In this document: piece by piece, positions 35,240 to 46,497 of the stretch
How positions within the stretch are numbered: position 1 is the first letter of the stretch
Layout of the letters: every line of letters begins with the position of its first letter
Notes under the pieces: generated by a model
What the model was told of the DNA's origin: nothing
Database searches by the model: none
What the model saw: the letters and a program-made list of their open reading frames with translations, nothing else
Translations under genes and position numbers: made by a program
Assembly (NCBI RefSeq): GCF_000003815.2
Contig: NC_049982.1
Coordinates: forward strand, 29,599,433-29,663,432
Reading direction: 5' to 3'
Length of the DNA stretch: 64,000 nucleotides
Source of the DNA: Branchiostoma floridae
Lineage: Eukaryota; Chordata; Leptocardii; Amphioxiformes; Branchiostomatidae

Positions 35240-36008
35240 CGGTCACGTTCTCTGGCGTGCGTTTGTTTACACATGCCAGAATTTCTAGGTTTCAGCACTT
35301 CACATATGATTTATATAACGCCACCTGTAATCTACTTGACTACTTGAGACGTGGTCTCTATGACAACGGGCGAGGTCTCTATGACAGTGGACAAATATTT
35401 TTAAAGGGGAACTCAACCCTAGAAGCATTTTGTTTCTGGATCTGCACTTACATGGACCGTGATAACATTCAATACGAATATTCCGAAATGGTCTGTACTT
35501 AAAGGTATCTAACTGTCTGTGTGTGTTGTATGTTTATGCGTGTGCATGTGTGTTATTTCTGTGTTGTGTGTCTTTTCGAGAGCACGGTGGTTCGCTCAAC
35601 CAGATGACAAACAAAACACTTGAGACTGCATAGCGTAAATTGACCGTGACCTCTCAATACTCTTTCTATAGCAGGGAGCAAGCACCAAGACGTAAATATC
35701 AATCGTTAACCAGGATACACAATAGTTGGCGTCTGAGACTAGACCAAACCGGGAGAGAAGTCAAATAAAAAATATGTGTTGACCCTGAGCCCTTGACTAG
35801 TAGTTCTTAGAGGATTTTATTCGGAAATCTGGTCAGCCTAGGTGTGGCTATGTTAGGATATTCTCTTTACTTGTTGAATTGCCTCTAAAAGAGATGTTCT
35901 CCATCTTGGGATTTTTCGCACTACTTTGAGATAAAAGACTATTCTCAGCGACCATTCCAAGTGCCCTGGTCCCCTGAAGGGAGCAAAATAGACGAATATT
36001 GATAGAAT
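35240..36008. other. Intergenic, upstream of the lipase gene
   Basis: No coding exon was identified. There is a GTGTGT-rich tract near 35510-35570. A 5' UTR exon or promoter of the lipase gene could lie here or in the adjacent gap, but nothing specific is visible. Confidence 0.4.
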
Positions 36009-36108
36009 NNNNNNNNNNNNNNNNNNNNNNNNNNNNNNNNNNNNNNNNNNNNNNNNNNNNNNNNNNNNNNNNNNNNNNNNNNNNNNNNNNNNNNNNNNNN
36101 NNNNNNNN
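36009..36108. other. Assembly gap (100 N)
   Basis: A standard-length gap about 400 bp upstream of the first coding exon of the lipase gene. Confidence 0.95.
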
Positions 36109-36189
36109 CCATTTAACCTTATCCTGGCTAGTGGGGCTAAAAATGCTAGCGACAACTTTGACGTCGTATAACTGCCAAATGACCAAGGG

Positions 36190-36197
36190 TCTGGATG

Positions 36198-36229
<32 letters not shown>

Positions 36230-36254
36230 ATATGTATGTGTATGTGTGTGTGTG

Positions 36255-36286
<32 letters not shown>

Positions 36287-36344
36287 CGTTCGTGTTGTGT
36301 GTATGTGTTGGTGACTTCTGTGTATGTTGTGTCTACTGTGTATA

Positions 36345-36417
<73 letters not shown>
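36190..36417 (+). repeat. (TG)n microsatellite
   Basis: Long TG runs (36197-36280 and 36348-36416) are broken by TATG and CGCGCG. Open frames here are artefacts of the dinucleotide repeat. Confidence 0.95.
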
Positions 36418-36419
<2 letters not shown>

Positions 36420-36507
36420 AACATTCTGTGGCCAATGTTCCCTTTGTCCAGCACCTATAACAAGTGCTGTTCAAATACGCTTAAATATTGTTAATTTGCC
36501 ATTGCAG

Positions 36508-36526
36508 CAATACCTGAAACGTCAAC
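36508..36526 (+). other. 5' UTR part of lipase coding exon 1
   Basis: TTGCCATTGCAG is a good acceptor, leaving 19 untranslated bases before the ATG. An upstream non-coding exon is implied. Confidence 0.5.
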
Positions 36527-39101
36527 ATGGGGACCTGCGCCAGCGTAAAAGCCAGTCAAGTGCATGAAGCCGAAGAGGGTATTTAACTTTGTTTCTTTGT
36601 TTAACCCTATCCAGCCTGGGGTGTGTGTGTGTGTGAGGGGGGGGGGGGTATGGAATGCCAGCGCCAACTTTGACGTTGTTTAACTCCCAAACGGCTTGTG
36701 CTAGGACAACCAAACTTGGTGACTTTTCCTACATTATTTTTAACAACAATTTATAAGACATAGTAAGTTTATAATTTTTCGTGTTACCATGGCAACGGGT
36801 TTCTGAAAGGCATATTTCACCAAATAAACGCTAATTTTGGTTTGAACAAAGGGATTTAAAAAGACTTTCTTGCTAAACAACACTTGTATTCATATATCTT
36901 ACATATCTTTATTTGACATATTTCATCAAATATTCATAATTCATGCTAATTTGATGACGTAGTTGGTCACAATACAAGATAGCCGACCATATGTTGATGA
37001 AAAGTCGGGACTGCAGCGGGGCGTGTGTGTGCGTGTATTTGCGGACAAGATAACTATTGACGCTGTGGATCGTTTTGCATGATATCTGGTAGTTATTTAG
37101 GGGTTTGGATAATGTATAGTATATAAAGATATATATAATGACTGTAGAGTAAATATGCAGAAATACGAATAGACTAATGTTTATTTCTATTAACAACAGA
37201 CCTGTATAAATGGACGGAACAAAAGCTCAGTATGAAGACAGGGGATGTCCAGCGTGCCCTGATCTGCTCCGATGCCGTGTATCTGTCCGACCTTCCCAAC
37301 ACCGACGCCATTCAACAGTTTTTAAAGGAAGAGCGAAACCTGCACAACTTTAAGCGGGTCAGCGTCAGCCGGTATGGATCTGTGAGGTACCTCCTTGCTG
37401 AAACTCAAGACAAAGAAGAAGTTTTCGTTGCATTCAAAGGTTAGACAATTTCAGACTTTTCGGGGCTATCTATGTTTCGTGTTGCGTTAGCGCTGGCCAA
37501 CCACCACGTCAGCCAATGAGGTACTCCACCTTCAGAGGCTGGAGCGACAGCTATAGACCAACCACGTCACCCTCTACGGTCAAGAGTCAATGTGATTGGC
37601 TGGTGACTTTTTCACCATTGTAAAAGCGTGTAATTATATCTGATTGGCTGACGGCAAGCCAATACCAACGCAGCGAGAAGCACGAATTGCAGGCCAGTAC
37701 CTTAGGCCGCGATGTTGGATGACGTAATCTTCTTTTGTTCAAGTGACCAATCACAACGATGACTCGACAACGCTTGTTTCCGTCATTGTTAAGTAAACAT
37801 GCTTCGTTTCTAATTTTGCAGGTACAACGGACTTCCAAGACGTCATGGCCAACCTGAATATTTGGCAATCGGCATCTAGTCAAAGCCGGGCCAATCACAA
37901 CACCGGGGTTGGCGGGAAATACCACGCGGGCTTCATGCACCTGGCCTTCCTCGTTCCCGCCAACCGCATCCTGGAGGAATACAGCAACAGCCGTATTGTC
38001 GTCTGCGGACACAGCCTAGGGGGCGCTGTTGCACACATTGTAGCTTTAAACATGATGGCGTGCCTACTCAACAAGGGTAAACCAGTCGACAACGTCAAGT
38101 CCATCGCGTTCGGTGCTCCGTACATCGGAAACGACGGCGCTCATCAGTTTGCCGAGGAATACAACCTCTCTCCTCACCTGTTGACGATCGTCAACGAGAA
38201 AGACCCCGTGCCTTACATACTCCGCCTAGCGGAAACGGTTCAATGTGCAGGGAAAACCGTTTTGAAGAAAGTTGAGAATTTTTCATCCACCGCGGCTCCC
38301 ATCGTGTTGGGCATTCTGGCTTCCCTTACCGGCTTGGGTATATTGGGAGCCAGCACTGCTGTTGCCAGCGCCGTAACAGCCAGCACAATACCCGCTCAGC
38401 TTGGCAAATGCGAGGGTATGTTGAAGAAATGGGGTCTACTCGCGCGGGACCTGGATTCCTTGTACGTGCCGCTAGGATGGTATCTGTACATTAGCTGCAG
38501 TACGTCGAAGGCCGGTGGGGGCGGTCATTGGCGGCACAAACTCTTGGAAAACCCCGGAGCTATCGAGTACGTTAGGCCAGACATCCGAGATTGGAAAGGT
38601 AATGTCTTCTCAACCATTATTAGCTGAGGCAACTAGGCTCTAATAGACGTTACACTACAAGTAAAAGCACTATAAAGAAATTCCTCACTAATAATGCAAA
38701 TGAGGTCCTCGTGACCATTTTCTTCTTAAACCTACCCATATGGCTAAAAGCTGTACAATCCTTCCATAGGATTTTAGACTATCTGAAAACGTATTAAGAC
38801 ATAGACACACAGACAGACACACACACATAAACACGTACTCGCACAAAAAAATGCCACAATTTGTAGTAGTAAGATGTCATCTTCGTCTGACTTTTTTTCT
38901 CTTTTACTTCAGATGAGGATTTCCAGTGCCACAGGGTGTCCAACTACCGCACGACTTTCTTTAAAGTCGCGAAAAGGACGACGTACCGGGCTGGTGACGT
39001 CATCATCGCGGACGCCACTTTCCCAGCAAGTATCAAGAGCTTCAGCGTTCTAGCGAAAGGTACGTGAAACAAACTCTCTATAAAGTTTCTCGCAGGCATG
39101 C

Positions 39102-39134
<33 letters not shown>

Positions 39135-39153
39135 CATGTGTGTGTATGTGTAT

Positions 39154-39204
<51 letters not shown>

Positions 39205-40888
39205 TGTGTGTTTATGTGTATGTGTGTGAGTGTATGTGAGTGTGTGTGTGTATGTGTGTGTGTGTGTGTGTGTATGTGTGTACGCGTGTGTGTGTTTATG
39301 TGTATGTGGGTGTGGGTGTGTATGTGAGTGTGTGTGTTATACATGTGTGTGTGTATGTGTGTATGTTTGTGTGTGTGTATGTGTTTGTGTGTATGTATGT
39401 TTGTATGTGTATGTGTGTGTGTATGTAAGTGTGCGTGTATGTGTGTATTATACATGTGTGTGTGTATGTGTTTGTGTTGTTGTGTGTATGTGTGTTTGTG
39501 TTTCTGTGTATGTATGTTTGTGTATGTGTATGTGTGTGTCCAGAATATATGAATATGAGATATAAACACCACCGTTTTGCTACATTACAATTAAAAGCGT
39601 GGTGAAGGACCCAAATTGCAGTTCTCCCTTAATGACGTTGTTTTTTTTTACACAAAGATGACACTGATGATACCAGAGAAACCAAGACATGCCAGATCGA
39701 AATCAAGGGTGACAACTTGGAATTCCTGGCAGAGGATGATCCCGTTTCTGGCAAGTTGACATTTTTTCTATCGATGTGTTTTTCTATGTAGTTTAAGATA
39801 TCACAAATAAACCTATAACGTTACCTCCTCCGTGGTTCCGCTGTTTGTTTATTCGCTTTACTATGTTTCTCTCTCTCTCTCTCTCTCGCCCTCCCTCTGT
39901 ATTTGTGTGTGTACGTGTGTGTTTGTGTATGTGTGTGTATGTGCGTGTGTGTTTGTTTGTTTTATTGGGATCTCCATTAGTGATATCAAATGTATCACTA
40001 TTCTTCCTGGAGTGTTTGTGTGTGTGTTATGTACGTGTAAACATCTTAACTGTAACAATTTGTAATCAGAAACATAAATAGAGAGAGAGAGAGGGAGAAA
40101 GAGATAATTGTGTATACATCTATGGTCATCTATATATAGATAGGTGAGCTTATCAGTCTGTTCTTTGAAACATGCAGGGCTTCCAGTGCCAGATGGAAAG
40201 TTTGCCGTGCTATTCATTTCTAACAACTTGGTGGCGTTACAGTGTGAGCTCCAAACTGACAGTCTGTCTACCATGGAGGCTACAATCAGGACACACTTTG
40301 AAGAAGTGAAGGTTTCCAAAGAGTTAGTTGACATTAAGGTAAGAGGCTTTTTATTGCTGAAAAACCGTGTACGTGTGTGTGTATGTGCGCGCGTGTGTGT
40401 TAGTTTATGTGTGTCTGTGCGTTTGTGTCTGTGTGTTGTGTTTGACGACGGACTTGGGCTAGTGACCGGGACAAACAGTACATCAGCTAGAAACCTTGGC
40501 CGAAGATAGACGAAGATGGACAACTTATGTTGATGGCATTGCTGCCCCTACGGCTGGTGAGGCTATGGGACCGGTGAGGTTGTGTTTGTGTGTTTACGTG
40601 TTGTGTGCGCTCTCGCGTATGTGTACGCGTACGTGAGTGCGTGTGTGTGTGCACGTGTGTACGAGTGAGTGAAGAAATAGCAAACCAAGGCAGCGCTAGT
40701 GTCACAGAAACTTTAATTTGCAGGTAGTGCCCGAACTACCATATAAAGAAGAAGGCCTGGTACGACAGGTCAATGAAGAGGCTACTGAAGGTCCGACTGT
40801 GGGGTCCGTGCTCTATGACGCAGGGACAGTGGTGGTCCAGGGAGCAGTATCAGTGTGGACAACAGTGAAAGGCGGGCTTGGTTACTAG
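36527..40888 (+). CDS. Class 3 (fungal-type) lipase, seven exons, predicted N-myristoylated
   Basis: Exons 36527-36578, 37200-37439, 37822-38598, 38913-39059, 39658-39750, 40178-40338 and 40724-40888 join in frame to 544 residues. A serine hydrolase that cleaves acyl esters of glycerolipids is the family role. Visible: MGTCASVK start (Gly2, Cys4, Ser6 fit N-myristoylation plus palmitoylation), an oxyanion-type VFVAFKGTTDFQD block at about 91-103, the nucleophile elbow GHSLGG with Ser162, AFGAPYIG, and NEKDPVPY with the likely acid Asp225. The likely His is 333 or 336 in [10 protein letters not shown]. Between acid and His lies a hydrophobic, Gly/Ala-rich stretch (about 256-285) that may be a lid or membrane hairpin. 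A C-terminal region of about 190 residues has no recognised domain. Intron 5 uses a GC donor (GCAAGT at 39751). The start is chosen because ATG sits just after an acceptor and in the right phase. Confidence 0.9.
36599..36990 (+). mobile_element. Left part of a TTAA-type element in lipase intron 1
   Basis: TTTAACCCTATCCAGCCTGG, a G-run, then CTCCCAAACGGCTTGTGCTA and CCATGGCAACGGGTTTCTGA match the element at 43814-44669. The right end is missing. A further fragment of the same left end lies at 36112-36185 (TTTAACCTTATCCTGGC ... GACGTCGTATAACTGCCAAA). Confidence 0.75.
37500..37760. promoter_or_regulatory. CCAAT-box-rich stretch in lipase intron 2
   Basis: Five CCAAT/ATTGG words occur in about 250 bp (near 37512, 37594, 37643, 37659, 37747), several as GATTGGCTG or GCCAAT, matching the NF-Y consensus. 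Part may derive from an inverted repeat, since GGCCAACCACCACGTC and GACCAACCACGTCACC are also near-duplicates. Regulatory use is inference only. Confidence 0.3.
39095..39542 (+). repeat. (TA)n/(TG)n microsatellite in lipase intron 4
   Basis: TA repeats at 39112-39134 are followed by about 400 bp of TG/TATG repeats. Long open frames on both strands are artefacts. Confidence 0.95.
40530..40580 (+). repeat. LINE-tail-like fragment, copy 2 (lipase intron 6)
   Basis: Near-identical to 32005-32054 (GTTGATGGCATTGCTGCCCC onward). Upstream codons 40501-40530 stay in frame (RRRWTTY). The fragment is flanked by TG-rich simple sequence. Confidence 0.5.
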
Positions 40889-43540
40889 CTCAGTGAAAAG
40901 CTCAGTAAGAGGTTGTCTAATTCCTTTCTCTGCTGTCTGTGTGTTTGTTTACACAAGGAAAGAGTGGTAGAATTTGAACCCTAGCAGTGACTTGTGACTA
41001 CAACTCTCTTTCTCGTCCTTCTCTTTATACATGTATCAGGCAAATGATGTGATTGTTTTGCACTTTATGATAAGAATCTATATTACCCATGAGCCATTAC
41101 AAACTTTTTTTGTGTGTGTTTGTGTCTGTGCGTTCTTTTGCTTGTGTGCCTAGGTCTTTACACAGGATACTAGATTAAAGAACAAGATTTGGCATGTTAG
41201 ACAGAATATACAAATTAGGATATCATTTATATGATATGGAAATATTATGCTTCCTCTGTTTATTCGTTTATTTTGTATAAACAGTAAACGGTCTTTAGAC
41301 CTACGATACGTTTTGCACAGTAAGAATGAGCTGCAAAAGACTGGGATTGGATTGTAAGGTTTGTGTTGGAATATGAAAGTTATTTCTGAATGCTGTAAAA
41401 GCGGTCAGCATTTTACTTAAATGAATGGTGTTGTTTATGGTGATATAAGGAGACATTTATCATCATAATGTTTGTACGTTTGGTAGCAATGAATATCATG
41501 AATAATGCTATATCCCTTGTAGGATTGTTATTATAACATGTTATAACTCAGTTCCTACGTACAGACTTTTCTCTTCTGCACGCATGCGTACTAAGCAGTG
41601 GTGGGAGATTTCAACTACTCTAACATTCTCTCGCTTCTGTTTTTGATAGATGGATGTAGAGGAAAACTAGGAGATTGTAATTTTCTAAATATAAAACATA
41701 TTTGTAAAGTAAAAGTAAAAATACAAGCACAGTGTTGCGTAAATTTCTTTCGAAATGCATCCCTCGGGTAATGAATATAATTAATTTGTGATAAATAATG
41801 AAGATTTGTGATATCACAAACGTAGGTCAAACAGCAATGAACAGACTATAACAATAAAGTTATGTTTAATCAGATAACCTTGGATAGATTCATACAAATC
41901 AGTATATCATTTGTGTTATGACTCTTTTGTGAATAGCCAATAAACCACGTGCACAGAAAATGTGCAAGACAGCACTGTAGTGTTTGTGAATACAGTAACA
42001 TTATTGATGCATACCGTAAGATCAAAATAATCAATGCATTTACATATCAAATACTAAGTACCTCTTTTGTTTTAAATGCTAAAGAATTAGTTATCATTAC
42101 ATTGTCTGCAGTGCACACTAAGGCATACAAATATTCAAACAATAATGTTTCTACTTGTTTGCTTGAGTGCACCTGGCTTTCACAGCGCAAAACGGTTAGA
42201 TGGTTTCAAAAAGATCAGCTATGCAACTTGATATGGTGGCGAAGATATGATGTCTTAGAGCTTTTTTTTATATAAAGATGTTTATATTTCCATACCATGT
42301 TTGGCAAAGGGAATTGTAATATTTTCTTGAATTTATTGACTATTATTAATCTTGGATTTACTAAAACCTTACTATAAATGTATTTTTCGATCTCGTGTGC
42401 AATGATACTCAAAGCACAAAATTAGGATACGGTAGTAATTTCCTTCAGTAAGGATTTAGTAGGCTAAGCTTCATTGTTATTGTTTAACGAACTGTAAAAT
42501 AGACCACGTCATCAGTTACAAGAGCGTGTATTAAATCAATTTCTGTTATCATGCACACAAATAATACATATATTTTGTGTAAATTGATGTCAAAGTGCTT
42601 TGTCAACTGAGTTTTCTGTGTTTGCTTGCAATATTAGACTTATATGGTAGCTGTGTATGTCATTACGAAAATATTTGGCAAAAATGTACTAATAGACAAA
42701 TGGTTACTTTGCACTGATGTGGAATGTATAGATTGTTTCTTATGAATCGATGCTATGCAACTTTTTCGTGGCTGCTATTTCATCTTTCATGAGTGTAGAA
42801 TTATTTTGTGAAAAATGTTTAACTATCAATATACACAGTTTTCATTTCATCTCAATCATCTCGTTGTTCTTGTCTATTCCCTTTTGGGGAAACCTTTGTA
42901 TACTGTAGCTATCTAATTCAGATAAGTGACAATTTAGAACAACTTTTATCATCAGCTCGTATCTATGTTTGAAGACACAATAACCTAGATTTAACATTTC
43001 GAAAATGTTACAAAAAAATATAACGTTTTTCAACAGTAAAAGGACCACATAAATACTTGTATATTGCTCATTTATTAGATAGATATTTGTGCAGTTACTT
43101 GCAAGATTCTTTCAACTTCTTGAAATGAGTTTAAACATTTTTAAACTGTCATTTTTAATTGTTTGAACAATTGAGAGCAGTTGTGACTGAATTATCAAAT
43201 CTTAATAGTTCAAATTTATTACCTGAAAACAAAACACATACAAACACAACACCGACAACATAACCTACCTGGCGAAGACAGAGAACAATAGGTGAGTCAC
43301 TGGTAGCATTCGCTGCAGTCTTCCGAACGGGGCGAGGGCGATTTTCAACGTTGGCTCTTGTGCCGGGAAAAGGAGTTTACCGAGGAAGGTAGTTTGCTGT
43401 TGAAAGGAGTTAGCCGTGATAGCGAGTCTTTGCCCCGTAAGAAGACTGCGCCAGTTCGGCGAGATGAGAGACCAATTAAAAACACTTAGACGCGATCGAC
43501 CTTTGTGGTACCAGATGTTACGTTTACCTCTATGGTTTGA
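40889..43540. other. 3' UTR/flank of lipase gene, AT-rich
   Basis: No further exon was recognised. AATAAA hexamers on the plus strand at 41853-41858 and 41939-41944 are candidate poly(A) signals, which would give a 3' UTR near 1 kb. The rest is AT-rich and featureless to my reading. Confidence 0.45.
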
Positions 43541-43543
43541 TTA

Positions 43544-43690
43544 AAGCGACGCCACGAAAACAGCTTCAAAAGTGAAAGCTATCGGGAGAACAAACGTCGA
43601 AACAGAGGCACGATAAGTCCAACCGAGACAACGTAACGACGGGGAACTCGAAGTTATGCCACACTTTCTTGTAACGAAGTTTGAAACTAA
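43544..43690 (+). repeat. Dispersed repeat, copy B
   Basis: This is the diverged match of 33066-33245; the shared core is AAAACAGCTTCAAAAGTGAA. It lies directly upstream of a TTAA-type element. Confidence 0.6.
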
Positions 43691-43813
43691 ATAGTGTAGT
43701 ACAATATAAGATTATAAATATCATTTTTAGTTGTACTGCACTGCTACTTTTGCGAAAGATAACAGTTGCCTCTATGGATGGATTTACAGGCGACATTCTG
43801 ATTCTCTCTTTAA

Positions 43814-44669
43814 CCCTATCCAGACTGGGGGGGGGGGGACTTTGACCTCCTATAGCTCCCAAACGGCTTGTGCTAGAACAACCAAACTTTGTGTGTTTTC
43901 CTAAAATATTGTTGGCAACAATTTAAAAAAAATTGAGTAAGTTTATGATTTTTCGTGTTGCCATGGCTACGGGTTTCTGAAAAGCAAATTTTACAAAAAA
44001 TCACAAATTTTGGTTTAAACAATGGGATTTTAAGATTTTTTTGCTAAACTAAACTTCTTTTCATATGTCTTTAATATCTAACACGTCTTAGTTAAACATT
44101 TATAATTAAATATTCATAAATTATGCTAATGAGATGACATAATTGGTCAAAATCCAAGATGGCCGACAATATCATGATTTAAAGTATAACAAGCTTATTT
44201 TCACTCAGATTTCATCATTACGTGGTATTTTCTTACAGAAAACATTCATGTGAACGTTTTTAAACATTTCCATGGGGTTTCAGCGTTAAATGTTGAAAAA
44301 AATGTATCTTGAAAAATTTAAGGTTCATAATGCAAGATGGCGGATAGCTAAACTACAGATGACGTCATTCTATGACGTCATTTTGACGTCGTTGCGTCGG
44401 CTTTTGACAACAGAAGTCTTATAACACTTAAATATTAATAAGAAACCTTTATTGGTAATTTTTTGAGTGAGATATTTAGGTATTATGGGAATTCCCCGTT
44501 TTAGCCAAAAGTATTACGTCATATTACGCCATAATGATAAAAAATTTCAGGAATTATACAACTTGATGAGCACAACCCCCCCTGAAAATTTGGTGATCGT
44601 ACAGTAAGCCGTTTTGAAAATACGAGGGGGGGTCGAATGAGCCCCCCCCCCCCCCCAGTCTGGATAGGG
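43814..44669. mobile_element. Non-autonomous piggyBac-like (TTAA) element, 856 bp
   Basis: The left end CCCTATCCAGACTGGGG follows TTAA (43810-43813). The right end CCCCAGTCTGGATAGGG is its exact inverse and is followed by TTGT, one or two changes from TTAA. G-runs and C-runs lie just inside each end. The core contains CAAGATGGC words (44155, 44333) and TGACGTCA (44359, 44374). No transposase. The TTAA flank and CCC-starting ends are piggyBac-like; superfamily assignment is inference. Confidence 0.72.
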
Positions 44670-44700
44670 TTGTGTCCAGTCTGGATAGGGTTGTGTCCAG
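44653..44700 (+). repeat. Duplicated right end (23-bp tandem)
   Basis: CCAGTCTGGATAGGGTTGTG followed by T occurs twice in direct tandem at the right end of the 43814 element. Confidence 0.85.
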
Positions 44701-45063
44701 ATAGCTACCCAGGTCGATCAAGGTCCTTAAATTGTTACCCTTTCTGATGACTTTCGTCCTGTATACGGCTCAGCAATGTGGAAACGCCGGGTATGAAGTT
44801 TCTGTTCATTTATTTATGAGCTTCCTGTAGAGATTCCTGTAGAGTTAATCCCAATGTTTATTTCACATAACAACGGCTCTTTCCCACATGCAAAATAAAC
44901 GACTAGATCGATTTGATATTATTGGTGTCCAGCTCTGCGGCTTTCTTGCCTTCCTAGGCCCCAATTTTTACCTCCGCTAATTTCCTCGTTATCGTCGACT
45001 TGCACGGTGGTTGGTTGCTAGGGGCAACTTTTAACTGCAGGGGAGGCCAGGGTATCAGATTAC

Positions 45064-45243
45064 CTGAGCTCCCGCGCTCTCCCCCGGCCTGGGGAACCTA
45101 ACGGTAACTGGAACGTTAACATCTTCCAAAAGATCATGATAGTTAGAAAAGCAACCCCCGCTCGTGCCTCGTCGTTGAATTTTATTTCCTAAGTCTTTCC
45201 AAAGGGCGCTTCCAAGTAAGAGACGAGCGGGTGCCGAAGGCAT
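45064..45243 (-). CDS. Possible first exon of an unidentified minus-strand gene
   Basis: On the minus strand an ATG (45243) opens 60 codons ending exactly at CTCAG|GTAATC, a good donor, in phase 0. The peptide starts MPSAPARLLLGSALWKDLG and is rich in Ala, Leu and Arg without early acids, like a mitochondrial targeting sequence. It ends with VPVTVRFPRPGESAGAQ. GC content is above the surroundings, and promoter-like words lie upstream. No second exon was found between 41000 and 45000 on this strand, so it could be a chance open frame or an abandoned fragment. I do not recognise the family. Confidence 0.33.
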
Positions 45244-45289
45244 CCGAAGATCAACGAAGCCGATCGCGGGAGCTCCGTAAAACAACAAC

Positions 45290-45395
45290 AACAAAAACTG
45301 GTCTACGCAAAGCATGATGGGAGTATTGGATTCCCTGGTGACGCAACGTTTTGCGCAAAGACCGACGGGGATGCGGAAGTAACAGCGGTGTGTAT
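45290..45395 (-). promoter_or_regulatory. Promoter-like stretch upstream of the minus-strand exon
   Basis: Read on the minus strand it contains TTACTTCCGCATCC (ETS-type ACTTCCG) and ATACTCCCATCATGC, similar to the ZNF143-type TCCCAnnATGC word. Both are common in TATA-less housekeeping promoters. There is no transcript evidence. Confidence 0.28.
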
Positions 45396-45539
45396 ACTTC
45401 AAATATAACCATGTACGTGTGTTGCACAGTCTTGTCTCAATATTTTCTGAAATATGCCAAGTTGGTTGCTTTAGAAAGGGTGTTTGGTGGACAAAAAAAC
45501 AAATACCACATTTATATTGGCCCTACATCTGACTGAAAA

Positions 45540-46180
45540 ACCGAACTTTTTACATCATATACGCAATGATTGTAAGATCAAACTTTCTGTCTTTCAACTT
45601 TGAATTTTCAACTTCTACTTTAAACTGTGTTACAGCAAAGATAACGTTGAAACATTATTTTCTTACACTCAAAGACCCGTAATTCAAAACTGCCCATATA
45701 GTCCCCAAAGCCCTAAGACCCAAATCTGGAGATATTAGTTGTTTACAATTTAAGTCCTGAAAGGGTTGATTTGCACGCGTTTTGTAAGCGACTTAAATGC
45801 CATGTTTGGTTGTATGTCGAGTCGCACTGATAGGGGCATGGAGTAATTGATACCGCCGTAAACAAGTTATATTCAAGGTCACCAATAATGACGCCAGCAG
45901 CTTCGTTACATGTCACACGTTCCAAACTAAAAGGAAGCAAAACTATGCCGACCATATATTGGTTTATATTTGTGAAAATGTTTGGTTTTGTTCTGACGCA
46001 CGGCACCGGGGAAAATAAGGGCGTTTTCCGCGTGTTTACGGTGAAAACCTGCGGTTGACCGCAGGTACCCTACATAGAACACCTGTTCTGTTCGATTACG
46101 TCAGATCGAACACGATTCTAAACTCCAAATAGAAGTCTGCGAATTTTGGGCCAACTTTTACCGTCGTGCTGACCTTAATG
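45540..46180. other. Intergenic, nothing coding
   Basis: No exon found. A short perfect hairpin, CCTGCGGT-TG-ACCGCAGG, lies at 46048-46065. Confidence 0.45.
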
Positions 46181-46489
46181 TAAGGGCACAACCCGTCGTA
46201 CGTGCAAATAAGTGCTGTCTACGTGGACAAAACGTGGGCAATCTTTTGGGATCCGTAAGTGGTGAGTACCGTCTCCGTACGAATTCGTAGGGAACCTGAC
46301 GGATTTTGGAGAACGCAAACACGCCGTAGAACTTTACGTGCAGGCAAAACTTTGTGGGCTTTCAGGCAGCGCGTTCGCCTGTACAGCCTTAACGTTTTCA
46401 GAAATACGTGGCGGACGTGGCCTCCCCCCCCCCCCCAAAAAAAAAACTTACGTCCAAAATGCATGGCGTACGGCGGGTTGTGGATTTAG
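46181..46489. mobile_element. Inverted-repeat element, CGTACG-rich family, copy 2 (reversed)
   Basis: This is reverse-oriented relative to 28871-29215. Matching words include TAAGGGCACAACCCG, GGGCAATCTTTTGGGAT, GACGGATTTTGGAG and AACGTTTTCAGAAA. The flanks CCTTAATG (46173-46180) and CTTTAATG (46490-46497) form an 8-bp near-perfect direct repeat, suggesting an 8-bp target duplication as in hAT elements. A C-run followed by an A-run occupies 46423-46446. Confidence 0.78.
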
Positions 46490-46497
46490 CTTTAATG

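Noticed and set aside
39078-39572. His/Thr-rich or Cys/Val-rich open frames
   Set aside because: They are translations of (TG)n/(CA)n microsatellites on either strand. The same applies to 35848-36474.
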